Part shown: one piece after another, positions 1 through 8,347 of the stretch
Numbering within the stretch: position 1 is the first letter of the stretch
Layout: each line of letters begins with the position of its first letter
From: JAKAGZ01 sp964412105
GTDB lineage: Bacteria > Bacteroidota > Ignavibacteria > Ignavibacteriales > Ignavibacteriaceae
Assembly: GCA_964412105.1 (NCBI GenBank)
Contig: CAYPNM010000017.1
Span: 1-59,331 of the forward strand
Length of the DNA stretch: 59,331 nucleotides
Reading direction: 5' to 3'
Notes under the pieces: model-generated
The model's database searches: none
Told to the model about the DNA's origin: nothing
What the model saw: the letters and a program-made list of their open reading frames with translations, nothing else
Translations under genes and position numbers: made by a program

Positions 1-26
1 GGCAGGCCCATCAAGAAGAATCGATC

Positions 27-240
27 TTAATCTTCAATCGCCAATGTAGAAGAGTGCTGGATTACTTTTCCAGTGGAATCTTTTGTAGCTACTGCCAGGT
101 ACAATTTGCTGTTAAAAAATGACCCGCAGTTCAATAAGTACCCCAACAAATATTTATATCGGTTCAGATAATAGCTCATTACCACCTTTAAACACATCTC
201 CACCTGGTATGTAAACAGCCTTTAAAGAGCCTTCAACTAG
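27..240 (-). pseudogene. Decayed coding remnant, product not recognised
   Basis: Reading the minus strand, one frame gives a protein-like stretch with PGGDVFKGGNELLSEPI and then a stop. A second frame, shifted near a run of six T, continues with FNSKLYLAVATKDSTGK to a stop at 27-29. The two pieces read like one protein C-terminus broken by a stop codon and a frameshift. No family is recognised. The stretch lies in a 960-base region with no intact gene and other broken pieces. It could be chance open frame, so confidence is low. Confidence 0.3.
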
Positions 241-337
241 CCTTCACCTGGCCTTAAACCACGTTTTTGGCCCATAATTAAACTTTTTGCAAATTTATGC
301 CTAAAAAGGCTCTTTTTTAAGCCTTTATTGCTGATTA

Positions 338-458
338 CTATTTCTTTCGCTTGTGATAATAGAGCCTCTTGATATTCTCAAAAGTGTCGTTGGTTTTCTC
401 AGCCACATAACCATAAACTACAGAGCAATAATAAATCCTTAGTATATCGTGAATGTAA
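338..458 (-). pseudogene. Short C-terminal coding remnant, product not recognised
   Basis: The minus strand holds an open stretch of about 40 codons ending in VAEKTNDTFENIKRLYYHKR and a TAG stop at 338-340. Its amino-acid composition is protein-like, but it has no start codon in frame and begins directly beside the hairpin at 459-475. No family is recognised. It may be the tail of a gene disrupted by the hairpin-rich element next to it. Confidence 0.28.
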
Positions 459-620
459 CATCCCCGAAGGGGATGAACAGTTCACCCCGTGGAATAATGT
501 ATATTAAAACGATATACATTACAATATTCTTATTCCACTGGGTAAATATAACCGGATGAAATCCGGTTAAATAACAGACCCCAAATCAGAGGAGTCCAGA
601 GGGGTTCAACATGGTGAACC
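459..620. repeat. Array of four hairpins in a non-coding region
   Basis: Four inverted repeats lie within 162 bases. CATCCCC-GAA-GGGGATG is at 459-475. A nested pair follows, with outer arms GTGGAATAA (489-497) and TTATTCCAC (530-538) and inner arms TAATGTATAT (495-504) and ATATACATTA (512-521). AACCGGA-N5-TCCGGTT is at 550-568. GGTTCA-N6-TGAACC is at 603-620. There is no reading frame through it. It resembles the short palindromic intergenic elements that recur in Bacteroidota genomes; a structured RNA is the alternative. Confidence 0.55.
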
Positions 621-662
621 GGCAACAAAACCCATTCCCGCAACATCCTTCATTAACCCGAA

Positions 663-806
663 TCATATTAGTTCATTATCTTTTTGCTTTTCAAAGGATT
701 CATAAATGTACTCTGAAAACGCTTTAAAGGCATTCATTAACGGGTAAGGATACTTTAATTTAATCCGGCAAACATTAAATAAAGCTTCTATAATTTGTTG
801 TGGAAT
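663..806 (-). pseudogene. C-terminal coding remnant, product not recognised
   Basis: The minus strand is open for 47 codons between a TAA at 807-809 and a TGA at 663-665. It includes LKYPYPLMNAFKAFSEYIYE followed by SFEKQKDN. The composition is strongly protein-like, yet there is no start codon near its beginning. A neighbouring frame just upstream reads AYIPGSVVITFKF before stopping, which suggests a frameshifted gene. I do not recognise the family. From here to the phosphatase gene end at 962 nothing else is supported. Confidence 0.35.
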
Positions 807-961
807 TTAAATGTTATGACAACACTTCCAGGTATGTATGCGGTTCCCTTTTCCATAGGCCTGACTGCTGCAGGCAATGAGCATAGCTAATTAACTAAAC
901 ACTATCCTAATCTACCTTCATTCAATCATTCATCCATTCAACCCTGAACTTTGAACCCTGA

Positions 962-3532
962 CTACTTCACCCTTACCAGAACAACCGTTTCATCGTCATT
1001 TTGTTCGGCACTTCCCCGAAATATTTTTATTGAATCCCAGAGCTGATTCATAGTATCATTTGCAGAAACTTTTGATTTATTTTTTAAGACATCCGATAAT
1101 CTTTCTTCTCCGAATAATTCATCCTTTTCATTCATAGCTTCTGTTATTCCATCCGAAACAAAAGCAAACATCTGTCCCGCATATAGATCAATTTCTTTTT
1201 CAATTAAAGTTTTTTCGAATATTACGCCCTTTTCCAGTCCGACGCCCAGACCGGTAGTTTTGTAATATTCAATCCTATCATCTAAGGATACAATTACGGG
1301 CACGTGACCTGCACGGCAGAATGTAACTTTCTTTTTATCCATATCAAAAAGCGCAAGCGTAAGCGTAACGAACCAGCTCTTCTCCATTTCCTGGTATAGT
1401 TTTTTATTTACCTGCGTCAGTATTTCCTTTGGTGACTTATTATCGACACAATAAAGCTGCATCATGGTTTGAAGTTTCGCCATATATAACGATGCGGAAA
1501 GCCCCTTCCCTGATACATCGCCTATTATTACAAAAAGCTTTTTATCCGATAACGGAATTAAATCAAAATAATCTCCTCCAACCTGCATAGCGGAAATCAT
1601 CTCCCCGCAAATATCTAGGCCGTAGATATCAGGAATACATCTGGGCAGCAGCCCTAGTTGTATCTTCTGGGCAAGTTCTAGATCCCTTTCAATTTTTAGC
1701 TTCTGGGCTTCCAGCAGATATAACCTTGCATTTTCAATCGATATTGCACTTTGATTTGCAGCGGCTAAGAGAAGATCAACATCCTTTCCGGCAAATAAAG
1801 CACCGGAATGCTTAAGGCCGAAAAGCAGCAGGCCGACTACTTCCGATTTGATTACCATTGGAATAACCGTGTAAATATTTTCAGAATTTAGTAGTTCTTC
1901 CTGGCCGGCGAATACTTCTGCAAACTCTTCTCTCTCAATAACCGGTTGCTTCGCTGCAAGTATTTTACTCTGAATATATTTTTGCAGATTAGTCGAATGC
2001 AAAGCAAGCTTTTTATTTTCAATCCCAACGCTTCTAACAAGCAAAAAGCTCTTTTTATCCTGTTCATTTACCATTATTCCAAAATTGGAGATCATTAATG
2101 CGTCAACAAGGGTATCACGCATTGAATCAAGAATCTTTTCAAGCCCGACCATGCTGGCAACTTCATTGCTGAATCTTATTAAAACCTTCTGATATGCGAA
2201 CTGTTCCGGATAGAATTTAGCCGTTAGGAAATCCTGGAATCTGTCTTTTGTAGATTGAAATACAAGGGCAAAACCAATAAAGAAAACTCCGGCAATTAAT
2301 TGTTGATATTCGGTCCCTATAGCCTGACTGATACTTTGACCTATAACGTATATAATGAAAAAGTAAATCGCCGCTAGGGTTATGGTTGCAGCACCGTAAA
2401 TGATAGTATTTTTAATTACAATGCTGACATCCATCAATTGGTACTTGAAAATGGAATAGGCAAAGGAAATCGGTAAAATGATAATTAATATAATAGGTGT
2501 ATAGAATTCCGGTGAATTAAAAATAGTATCTGCAATTGCCGGTGCAATCTGGGCTGTATAAATTATTGCTATTATGGCAAGTACATATGCGATCAAAATA
2601 ACCAGCAGAGGCCTTCTTTCTTCTTTCTCTTTTATTCTTCTATAATTAACAAAAAGAGAAACACATCCTGTCAGGAATCCCACTCCAAGTAGAATGTTAA
2701 GCCACATCAAAAACCTGCCAATTAATAAATCACCGCCCTTTATTCTGCCCGATACAAAAATTATAAAGGCAAAGAATATCACAGCCACTAAAGTGGCAAT
2801 GCCAAAGAAAATTTTCTTGAATGATTTTTTCAGTACAAATTTAAACGGACGCGGAAATATCCAGAAAAAGTATGTTAAGTAAAATGCAAGGAAGCTGATT
2901 CCGAAAGACCATCCCCCTAAAATTATAATTTTATAAATTAGTATGAAAACGTGCCCTGATGCAGGGTACTGCGGCATTAGTAAATAAACTAGTGCTAGAA
3001 CCGATGTAGCACCTATAAGATAAAACACCTTCTGCACACTCCCCTGCTTTGCCATAAGAACTATAAAACCTATGGTCATCCATATAAAACCTAATAATGC
3101 TAGGGCAAGGTTTTGAAACTGTATGAGTTTTTTAACGTAAACTTTCGTTTTGAGTAATGAACCATCCGCCTTCCTTACTGTATAATTAGCAAAATCACCG
3201 GCTTTAACCTTATTTAAAGTTAGTTGTGCCTGAGCAGTATTTTTCAATAAGCTGTCATTTATCGCTATCAGTTGGTCGCCATCTCTTATACCGGCATTCC
3301 AGGCTACTCCGTTCTTTTTTACAGATTCGAAATATATAGCGGTGCTGTCCGCATTTGGATTTTTCGGAACCCATAAGCACTCATCATTCGAAGTTACCCT
3401 TACAGCAACAGAAAAATATATATTTAGTCCCGCAATGAATATCAGAAAAAGAGATAGTCCTATAAGGAGTTTTGGCTTGGCCTTAATATAAATTGCTTTA
3501 ATTCTTTTCATCGATTCAATTCCGAATTTCAA
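962..3532 (-). CDS. Membrane PDZ-GAF-SpoIIE serine phosphatase
   Basis: An 856-residue PP2C-family protein phosphatase of the SpoIIE/RsbU type, expected to dephosphorylate a STAS-domain antagonist. Order of parts: an N-terminal membrane helix (about 20-45), a PDZ-like region (about 55-130), a set of membrane helices (about 140-400), a GAF-like sensor domain (about 445-600), a short coiled linker, then the phosphatase domain. Metal-binding motifs GGDYFD, GDVSGKG and FVSDGITEAM are present, and the end reads DDETVVLVRV. It is last in a run of partner-switching genes, 67 bases after the previous one. The PDZ domain suggests it senses an extracytoplasmic peptide or protein, but that is inference. 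Confidence 0.88.
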   Translation of the reverse strand: MKFGIESMKRIKAIYIKAKPKLLIGLSLFLIFIAGLNIYFSVAVRVTSNDECLWVPKNPNADSTAIYFESVKKNGVAWNAGIRDGDQLIAINDSLLKNTAQAQLTLNKVKAGDFANYTVRKADGSLLKTKVYVKKLIQFQNLALALLGFIWMTIGFIVLMAKQGSVQKVFYLIGATSVLALVYLLMPQYPASGHVFILIYKIIILGGWSFGISFLAFYLTYFFWIFPRPFKFVLKKSFKKIFFGIATLVAVIFFAFIIFVSGRIKGGDLLIGRFLMWLNILLGVGFLTGCVSLFVNYRRIKEKEERRPLLVILIAYVLAIIAIIYTAQIAPAIADTIFNSPEFYTPIILIIILPISFAYSIFKYQLMDVSIVIKNTIIYGAATITLAAIYFFIIYVIGQSISQAIGTEYQQLIAGVFFIGFALVFQSTKDRFQDFLTAKFYPEQFAYQKVLIRFSNEVASMVGLEKILDSMRDTLVDALMISNFGIMVNEQDKKSFLLVRSVGIENKKLALHSTNLQKYIQSKILAAKQPVIEREEFAEVFAGQEELLNSENIYTVIPMVIKSEVVGLLLFGLKHSGALFAGKDVDLLLAAANQSAISIENARLYLLEAQKLKIERDLELAQKIQLGLLPRCIPDIYGLDICGEMISAMQVGGDYFDLIPLSDKKLFVIIGDVSGKGLSASLYMAKLQTMMQLYCVDNKSPKEILTQVNKKLYQEMEKSWFVTLTLALFDMDKKKVTFCRAGHVPVIVSLDDRIEYYKTTGLGVGLEKGVIFEKTLIEKEIDLYAGQMFAFVSDGITEAMNEKDELFGEERLSDVLKNKSKVSANDTMNQLWDSIKIFRGSAEQNDDETVVLVRVK

Positions 3533-3599
3533 AAATACAAAAGAAGAATAGGCTTAATTAAGTCATAAATTATCTAATCTAATTCACAGGATTAATAAT

Positions 3600-5282
3600 T
3601 TATAAAACCTTTATAATCATTACTGTTATATCATCTGATTGAACTGCCCCCTTTGTAAACTCCTGGACGCTTGATTGGATTAAAGACAAAATCTCCTTTG
3701 CTGGTTTTTTATACAGTTCAGTAGCCAATTGTTCCAGCCGTTCATCAGAATATTCATTCCGGTTCTTATCCATAGCTTCCGTTACGCCATCCGTAAACAT
3801 TATTAAAGTGTCTCCTGCCTGCAGATTAATTTTTTCAGTAAGGTATGGACCCATCGACTTCATAACTCCGAGAATCATTCCGCCCTTCTGGAGTTTTGTA
3901 ATTTTGCCGTCTCTAACTAATAACGGAGGATTATGGCCGGCATTTACATATTGAAGGCTACGCTCCTCATCATTAAGCATAGCCCAGAAAAGCGTTATAA
4001 ACCTTCCATCTGTCACATTCTCCGTAAGTAGGTCATTGATTATTGCAGTAGCATTTTCTATCTGCATTTCCTGCCGGCAGACTGTCTTAAGGAAAGCCTG
4101 AATATTAGCCATCAACAATGACGCAGGGATACCCTTACCGGAAACATCTGCAATTGCGATAACAAAACTTTTGTCGTCATATTTTATAATGTCATAATAA
4201 TCGCCGCCAACCTGTTTGGAAGAAATATTCGTTGCCGCAATTTCAAAATTCTTAAATTGTGGTAAAGTTTGCGGAAGAAGATTTTTTTGTATTTCCTTTG
4301 CTAGTTCAAGTTCTTCATCCAATTTTTGTTTTTCTAGCTCTTCCTTAAAGAGTCTTTTGTTCTCAAGGGAAATTATAGCAAGACTTCCAACCGAATAAAT
4401 AAATTCAATATCACTGGCAGAGTACTCCAAATTATTAATCCTCTTCCCTAAAAGTATAAGGCCTTTTGTTTTTCCCTGAAGTTGCATCGGAACTATAAGT
4501 TCTACGCCGAATTGTTCAATCTCAGGATAATCCTTTTCAATTTGTGTTTTTGCAATCGATGTTTCAAATATTGCAGCTTTATATTTATTTATCAGAAATA
4601 ATAATTGATCCGTTTCATACTTTGATTCAATTATTTTATTAGCTTCGCCATCAAATAAAACTACTGCAAACTTTGAAACCATAAATTGCCCTATCACGGA
4701 ATAAACCAATAGCTTTGCCACCTTCGTAGATTCGGAAAACAATCCGAATTCTTTACTTAATTCAAAAAGAGAGCTTAAGCGGTTAATTCTTGAATCAAGT
4801 TCTCTGTTTACTTTCTTCAATTCGTCTACAACTAGTGAATTCTGAACAGCCGTAGCAGATATATTAAGTATTGTTTTTAAAAATTCTTGGTCATCTTCAG
4901 TATAAGGTGTTTTATTCAACTTTTCGCCAAGACAAATAATCCCTAGACATTCCTCGGAAGAATTTATTTTTTCAAAAGTATAGAGATTGGCTTCCCTCAT
5001 AAAATCATTAAAAGTATTGTTCATGCTTAGATCAATTTCAGTATCAATTTTGGGAGAATTTTCGACTATTTTCTTCGATAATCCTTTTGAGACTTTTACC
5101 TCCAGCAAACCATTTGTTTTAATGGCTACAAGTCCCTTCGTTGCAAGAAACTTGCCCATACATGTCAGCAAAATATTATTTAGTATAAATTCAAGATCCA
5201 GACTGGAATTAATTATTCTGCTGAATTCAACAAGTGCTGTAAGATTCCTTTTTAATTTTACACTATCAGTATCGTTAATCAT
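3600..5282 (-). CDS. Cytosolic double-GAF SpoIIE serine phosphatase
   Basis: A 560-residue phosphatase of the RsbU/SpoIIE family without membrane helices. Two GAF-like regions (about 10-160 and 170-315) precede a coiled linker (EELEKQKLDEELELAKEIQ) and the C-terminal catalytic domain with GGDYYD, ADVSGKG and MFTDGVTEAMD. Its ATG overlaps the stop of the RsbW-like kinase gene by 4 bases (ATGA), so the two are likely translationally coupled. Kinase and phosphatase of one switch are therefore made together. The ligand of the GAF domains is unknown. Confidence 0.88.
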   Translation of the reverse strand: MINDTDSVKLKRNLTALVEFSRIINSSLDLEFILNNILLTCMGKFLATKGLVAIKTNGLLEVKVSKGLSKKIVENSPKIDTEIDLSMNNTFNDFMREANLYTFEKINSSEECLGIICLGEKLNKTPYTEDDQEFLKTILNISATAVQNSLVVDELKKVNRELDSRINRLSSLFELSKEFGLFSESTKVAKLLVYSVIGQFMVSKFAVVLFDGEANKIIESKYETDQLLFLINKYKAAIFETSIAKTQIEKDYPEIEQFGVELIVPMQLQGKTKGLILLGKRINNLEYSASDIEFIYSVGSLAIISLENKRLFKEELEKQKLDEELELAKEIQKNLLPQTLPQFKNFEIAATNISSKQVGGDYYDIIKYDDKSFVIAIADVSGKGIPASLLMANIQAFLKTVCRQEMQIENATAIINDLLTENVTDGRFITLFWAMLNDEERSLQYVNAGHNPPLLVRDGKITKLQKGGMILGVMKSMGPYLTEKINLQAGDTLIMFTDGVTEAMDKNRNEYSDERLEQLATELYKKPAKEILSLIQSSVQEFTKGAVQSDDITVMIIKVL

Positions 5283-5743
5283 TGGTGCGCATTATTTAAA
5301 TTTTTGGAAAGCAAAATCTGGTTATATTCTCCCGGGATTGAGACATATTTAACATCATCCATTAATGTTCTCATCAGGTATAATCCAAGTCCGCCGACTT
5401 TTCTTTGCCTTAAATATTTTTGTAAATCAGGAACCGGCACAGATTCTGGATCAAATGAATTGCCGTGGTCAATTAATTTAATAGTAAATTTTCGGGCATT
5501 GTAATTTATCTCGATTATAATCTCACCATCGGGTACGGATTTATAAGCATGCTTAATTATGTTTGTGCAGGCTTCATCCACAGCCAGGATAATATCATCA
5601 ATATCATCCGTGCTCAAGCCTGCATTATTTGCATTATCTGAAATAAAGTCCCTTAGAGAAGAAAGATTTTCCGTTCTGCTCTTAATTACAAGCCTTTTTG
5701 TAATATTTTTACTGTTATTACCCAACTTACTATTTCTCTTCAA
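5279..5743 (-). CDS. RsbW-like anti-sigma/serine kinase (HATPase)
   Basis: A 154-residue single-domain ATPase of the RsbW/SpoIIAB class. The N-box region reads DEACTNIIKHAY, and the nucleotide-binding glycine motifs read DHGNSFDP and RKVGGLGLYLM. Such kinases phosphorylate a serine on a STAS antagonist and bind either the antagonist or a target such as a sigma factor. It overlaps the upstream STAS gene by 14 bases and the downstream phosphatase by 4, fixing it in one operon. No sigma-B-type target gene lies beside it; the target could be encoded elsewhere or be a non-sigma protein. Confidence 0.85.
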   Translation of the reverse strand: MKRNSKLGNNSKNITKRLVIKSRTENLSSLRDFISDNANNAGLSTDDIDDIILAVDEACTNIIKHAYKSVPDGEIIIEINYNARKFTIKLIDHGNSFDPESVPVPDLQKYLRQRKVGGLGLYLMRTLMDDVKYVSIPGEYNQILLSKNLNNAHQ

Positions 5744-6080
5744 ATTTCTTTACTGCTTCGTCTTCAGTTTTGAAAATCTCGTATAATAAGGGAAAACCAA
5801 GAAGATCAAATATGTTAAAAACCTTATCAGACATAGTTGTAAGCTTAATGTCGCCATTATTTTCCCTGACCTTTTCAATAAATGCCATAAAGACTCCCAG
5901 TCCTGCACTACTTATGTAAGCCAGGTCTTTAAAATTCACTACTATTTTATACTGGTTATTATCAATTAGGCCTGAAAATGTATTCTCCAGGTTCGACGCA
6001 GTGTGCGCATCCAAAAAGCCTTTCAGATAAACTACGCTTATTTCACCCTGGTTTTTAATTGAGGTGCTGAATTCTGCCAT
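5730..6080 (-). CDS. STAS-domain anti-sigma factor antagonist
   Basis: A 116-residue RsbV/SpoIIAA-type STAS protein. The phosphorylation-site motif is present (DLAYISSAGLGVFMAF), with the conserved serine before AGLG. It is the likely substrate of the RsbW-like kinase encoded next to it and of the three neighbouring phosphatases. Its start lies 43 bases inside the end of the upstream phosphatase gene, and its end overlaps the kinase gene by 14 bases. It differs clearly from the second STAS protein at 10676-11011. Confidence 0.88.
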   Translation of the reverse strand: MAEFSTSIKNQGEISVVYLKGFLDAHTASNLENTFSGLIDNNQYKIVVNFKDLAYISSAGLGVFMAFIEKVRENNGDIKLTTMSDKVFNIFDLLGFPLLYEIFKTEDEAVKKFEEK

Positions 6081-8155
6081 TCCTTTTCTCCATTAAAATT
6101 AATTTTTTGTTTCCACTTTAAAATAACAAGTGTTATATCGTCATGCTGAGAATTATTTTTTGTAAAATCGCTGATCTTCTGAATAACTCTATTCGCTATA
6201 ATATCAGGATCATCATTTATTGATTGAAGAAGTATTTCTTCAAAGACTTTATCTCCAAAATCTTCAAGCTCAATATTTTTAGCTTCTGTAATGCCATCAG
6301 TATACAGGACTATACAATCATTTTCTTTTAATTTATACTCAATTTCTTCAAGTGAATCTGAGAATTTTCTATCAAAACTTAATCCAAGACCTATGCCGGT
6401 AGGTCTTATATTTTCAACGATCCCATCCGTTAAAATCAGGACGGGGCAATGCCCGGCCCTGGATATTCTTAAAGTACTCTTTTTTAAGTCGATTAAACCA
6501 AATGCAGCACTAATAAAAGTCTTACGGTCAAGCGTTCCTTTAAGTATCTGATTAGCCCTGACTAATATTTCCTTAGGACTATCATATGTCTTTGTAAGAG
6601 ATTCAAAAATTCCCTTAATTTCTGCCATAACAAAAGCCGCCGAAATCCCCTTCCCTGAAACATCTGCAATTATAAAGCCCAATTTATTCTCTGCAATTTC
6701 AAAAAAATCATAATAATCTCCTCCGACTTCAAATGCGGGAATAAAAACCGATGAGATACTTAATTCATTAAATGAAGGATTTTTTGCTGGCAGAATTTTC
6801 TTTTGAATATCCCTTGCAACATCCAGTTCTTTTTCTAGTCTTTCTTTTTCAATCGATTCTTCCAGCAGTCTTGCGTTTTCAATTGCTACAGAGGCATAAT
6901 CAGAAAAAGTATCAAGAGCGTTTTTATCTTCATCATCAAAAATGAAATCTCCCTTCTTGGCAGAGACTAAATAACCTTTTAATTCTTTTCGGTCAATTAA
7001 AGGGGTAACCGCCAGCGTTGAATATTTTTCACTTAGCTTTTCATTTTCTTCAAATTTATTCATATTGATCAAAAATGTACTGATCTTATCCGAATCCTTT
7101 TTCATTCTAAAGATAAAATTGTTAATCAGGTTTGCATCAAGATAACCTATATTCTTGTTGGCAAGAGTTGTTAAATCATTTTCTTCTTTGAGCACTATCC
7201 AGGCAGCCTGCGCGTTACATACCTTTGTCGCAATATCCGCGATCGTTTCTGCAAGATCATTAAAATCAAGTACTTGAGTTATCAGTTTGCTGAAATATTG
7301 GAGTGAAGATACTTCCTGAGCTTTACGGTCGAACGCTTCGGCTGTAGGCAGATGAAATAAAGTAGTAAAGAATAGTATTGTGAAATATATCGCTCCGTAA
7401 ATCATAATAATATTTGAAAATTGGTCAAGAGCAGGTGAAAATTGCATAAGGATTTTATCGTGCAAACCGGTCGAGGTATTATTTATTAGGTTTACAACAA
7501 AAAGTATCGAAATTACTACGGAAAGTATCAGCAATGAAATTTTTTCTCTTTTTGTTAAAAACGCAATCCAGGAAATCTTAAAAGAATTTATTCCGATCAA
7601 AATGATCGAGATTATTAGAAAGGTATTTTTTATAAATGAGTAATCGGGAAAGTTCTTTAAGAAAAAAGTCAGTGATGCTAATCCAATAAAAACTATTAAA
7701 GTATTAAAATATACACTGACATTTTTTTTCTGTTTCAGGAAATAAAGTTCCTTGAATACAAGAAAAATATAAGCCGTTGAAGCAAGAACGAGAAAGGAAT
7801 ATACAAAGATAAAAACAGATAGCATGAATCCCGGATTCTGAATATTCTCAGCCACGTTATCAAAGAACATATTAAACAATGATCCTGAAAAAGTAATCAG
7901 GCAAAACAGGAGAACATTAATTATCCCCAAATTCATCACAAGAGAAAGCGGATTTAACATCTTGCTGCTTAAGTATTCGATAAAATAAATAACAAGCGCA
8001 GCAATTGTTAAAAGTACAAGCAAATCACCCAGGAACTGAAATGGCAGTGATTTGGCAGGTTCCAAGAACACTTTATATAAAAACAGAACTCCTGTTATAC
8101 CTAAAAATGTTTTCAGCTTCATATTTTTGAAAAATGAAAGCAAAGCCAGCTCCAC
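6038..8155 (-). CDS. Multi-pass membrane GAF-SpoIIE serine phosphatase
   Basis: A 705-residue phosphatase, first gene of the partner-switching operon. About seven or eight hydrophobic helices fill the first 275 residues, followed by a GAF-like domain (about 290-450), a coiled linker and the SpoIIE catalytic domain with GGDYYD, ADVSGKG and LYTDGITEAKN, ending in DDITLVILKW. The longest start is a GTG at 8155; an ATG twelve codons in (8122, MKLKTFLG) is also possible, and no ribosome-binding site decides between them. The integral membrane part suggests sensing of the envelope or a lipid-soluble signal. Confidence 0.86.
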   Translation of the reverse strand: MELALLSFFKNMKLKTFLGITGVLFLYKVFLEPAKSLPFQFLGDLLVLLTIAALVIYFIEYLSSKMLNPLSLVMNLGIINVLLFCLITFSGSLFNMFFDNVAENIQNPGFMLSVFIFVYSFLVLASTAYIFLVFKELYFLKQKKNVSVYFNTLIVFIGLASLTFFLKNFPDYSFIKNTFLIISIILIGINSFKISWIAFLTKREKISLLILSVVISILFVVNLINNTSTGLHDKILMQFSPALDQFSNIIMIYGAIYFTILFFTTLFHLPTAEAFDRKAQEVSSLQYFSKLITQVLDFNDLAETIADIATKVCNAQAAWIVLKEENDLTTLANKNIGYLDANLINNFIFRMKKDSDKISTFLINMNKFEENEKLSEKYSTLAVTPLIDRKELKGYLVSAKKGDFIFDDEDKNALDTFSDYASVAIENARLLEESIEKERLEKELDVARDIQKKILPAKNPSFNELSISSVFIPAFEVGGDYYDFFEIAENKLGFIIADVSGKGISAAFVMAEIKGIFESLTKTYDSPKEILVRANQILKGTLDRKTFISAAFGLIDLKKSTLRISRAGHCPVLILTDGIVENIRPTGIGLGLSFDRKFSDSLEEIEYKLKENDCIVLYTDGITEAKNIELEDFGDKVFEEILLQSINDDPDIIANRVIQKISDFTKNNSQHDDITLVILKWKQKINFNGEKEWQNSAPQLKTRVK

Positions 8156-8347
8156 AAGTTGTTCGATATTCCCCTTCTTCTATTTACAAATTACTAGTTT
8201 TACCTCATAAAATAACATTTTCCAGGTATTTTATGTTAAAATTAACGCTGGTAGGCTATTTAGTAAAGAATTGTTATATGAACGGAAAATAATAGGGATG
8301 ACAGCTAAATTTGGCGTTTAGGAAAACGGTATATATTGCCTCCAAAT

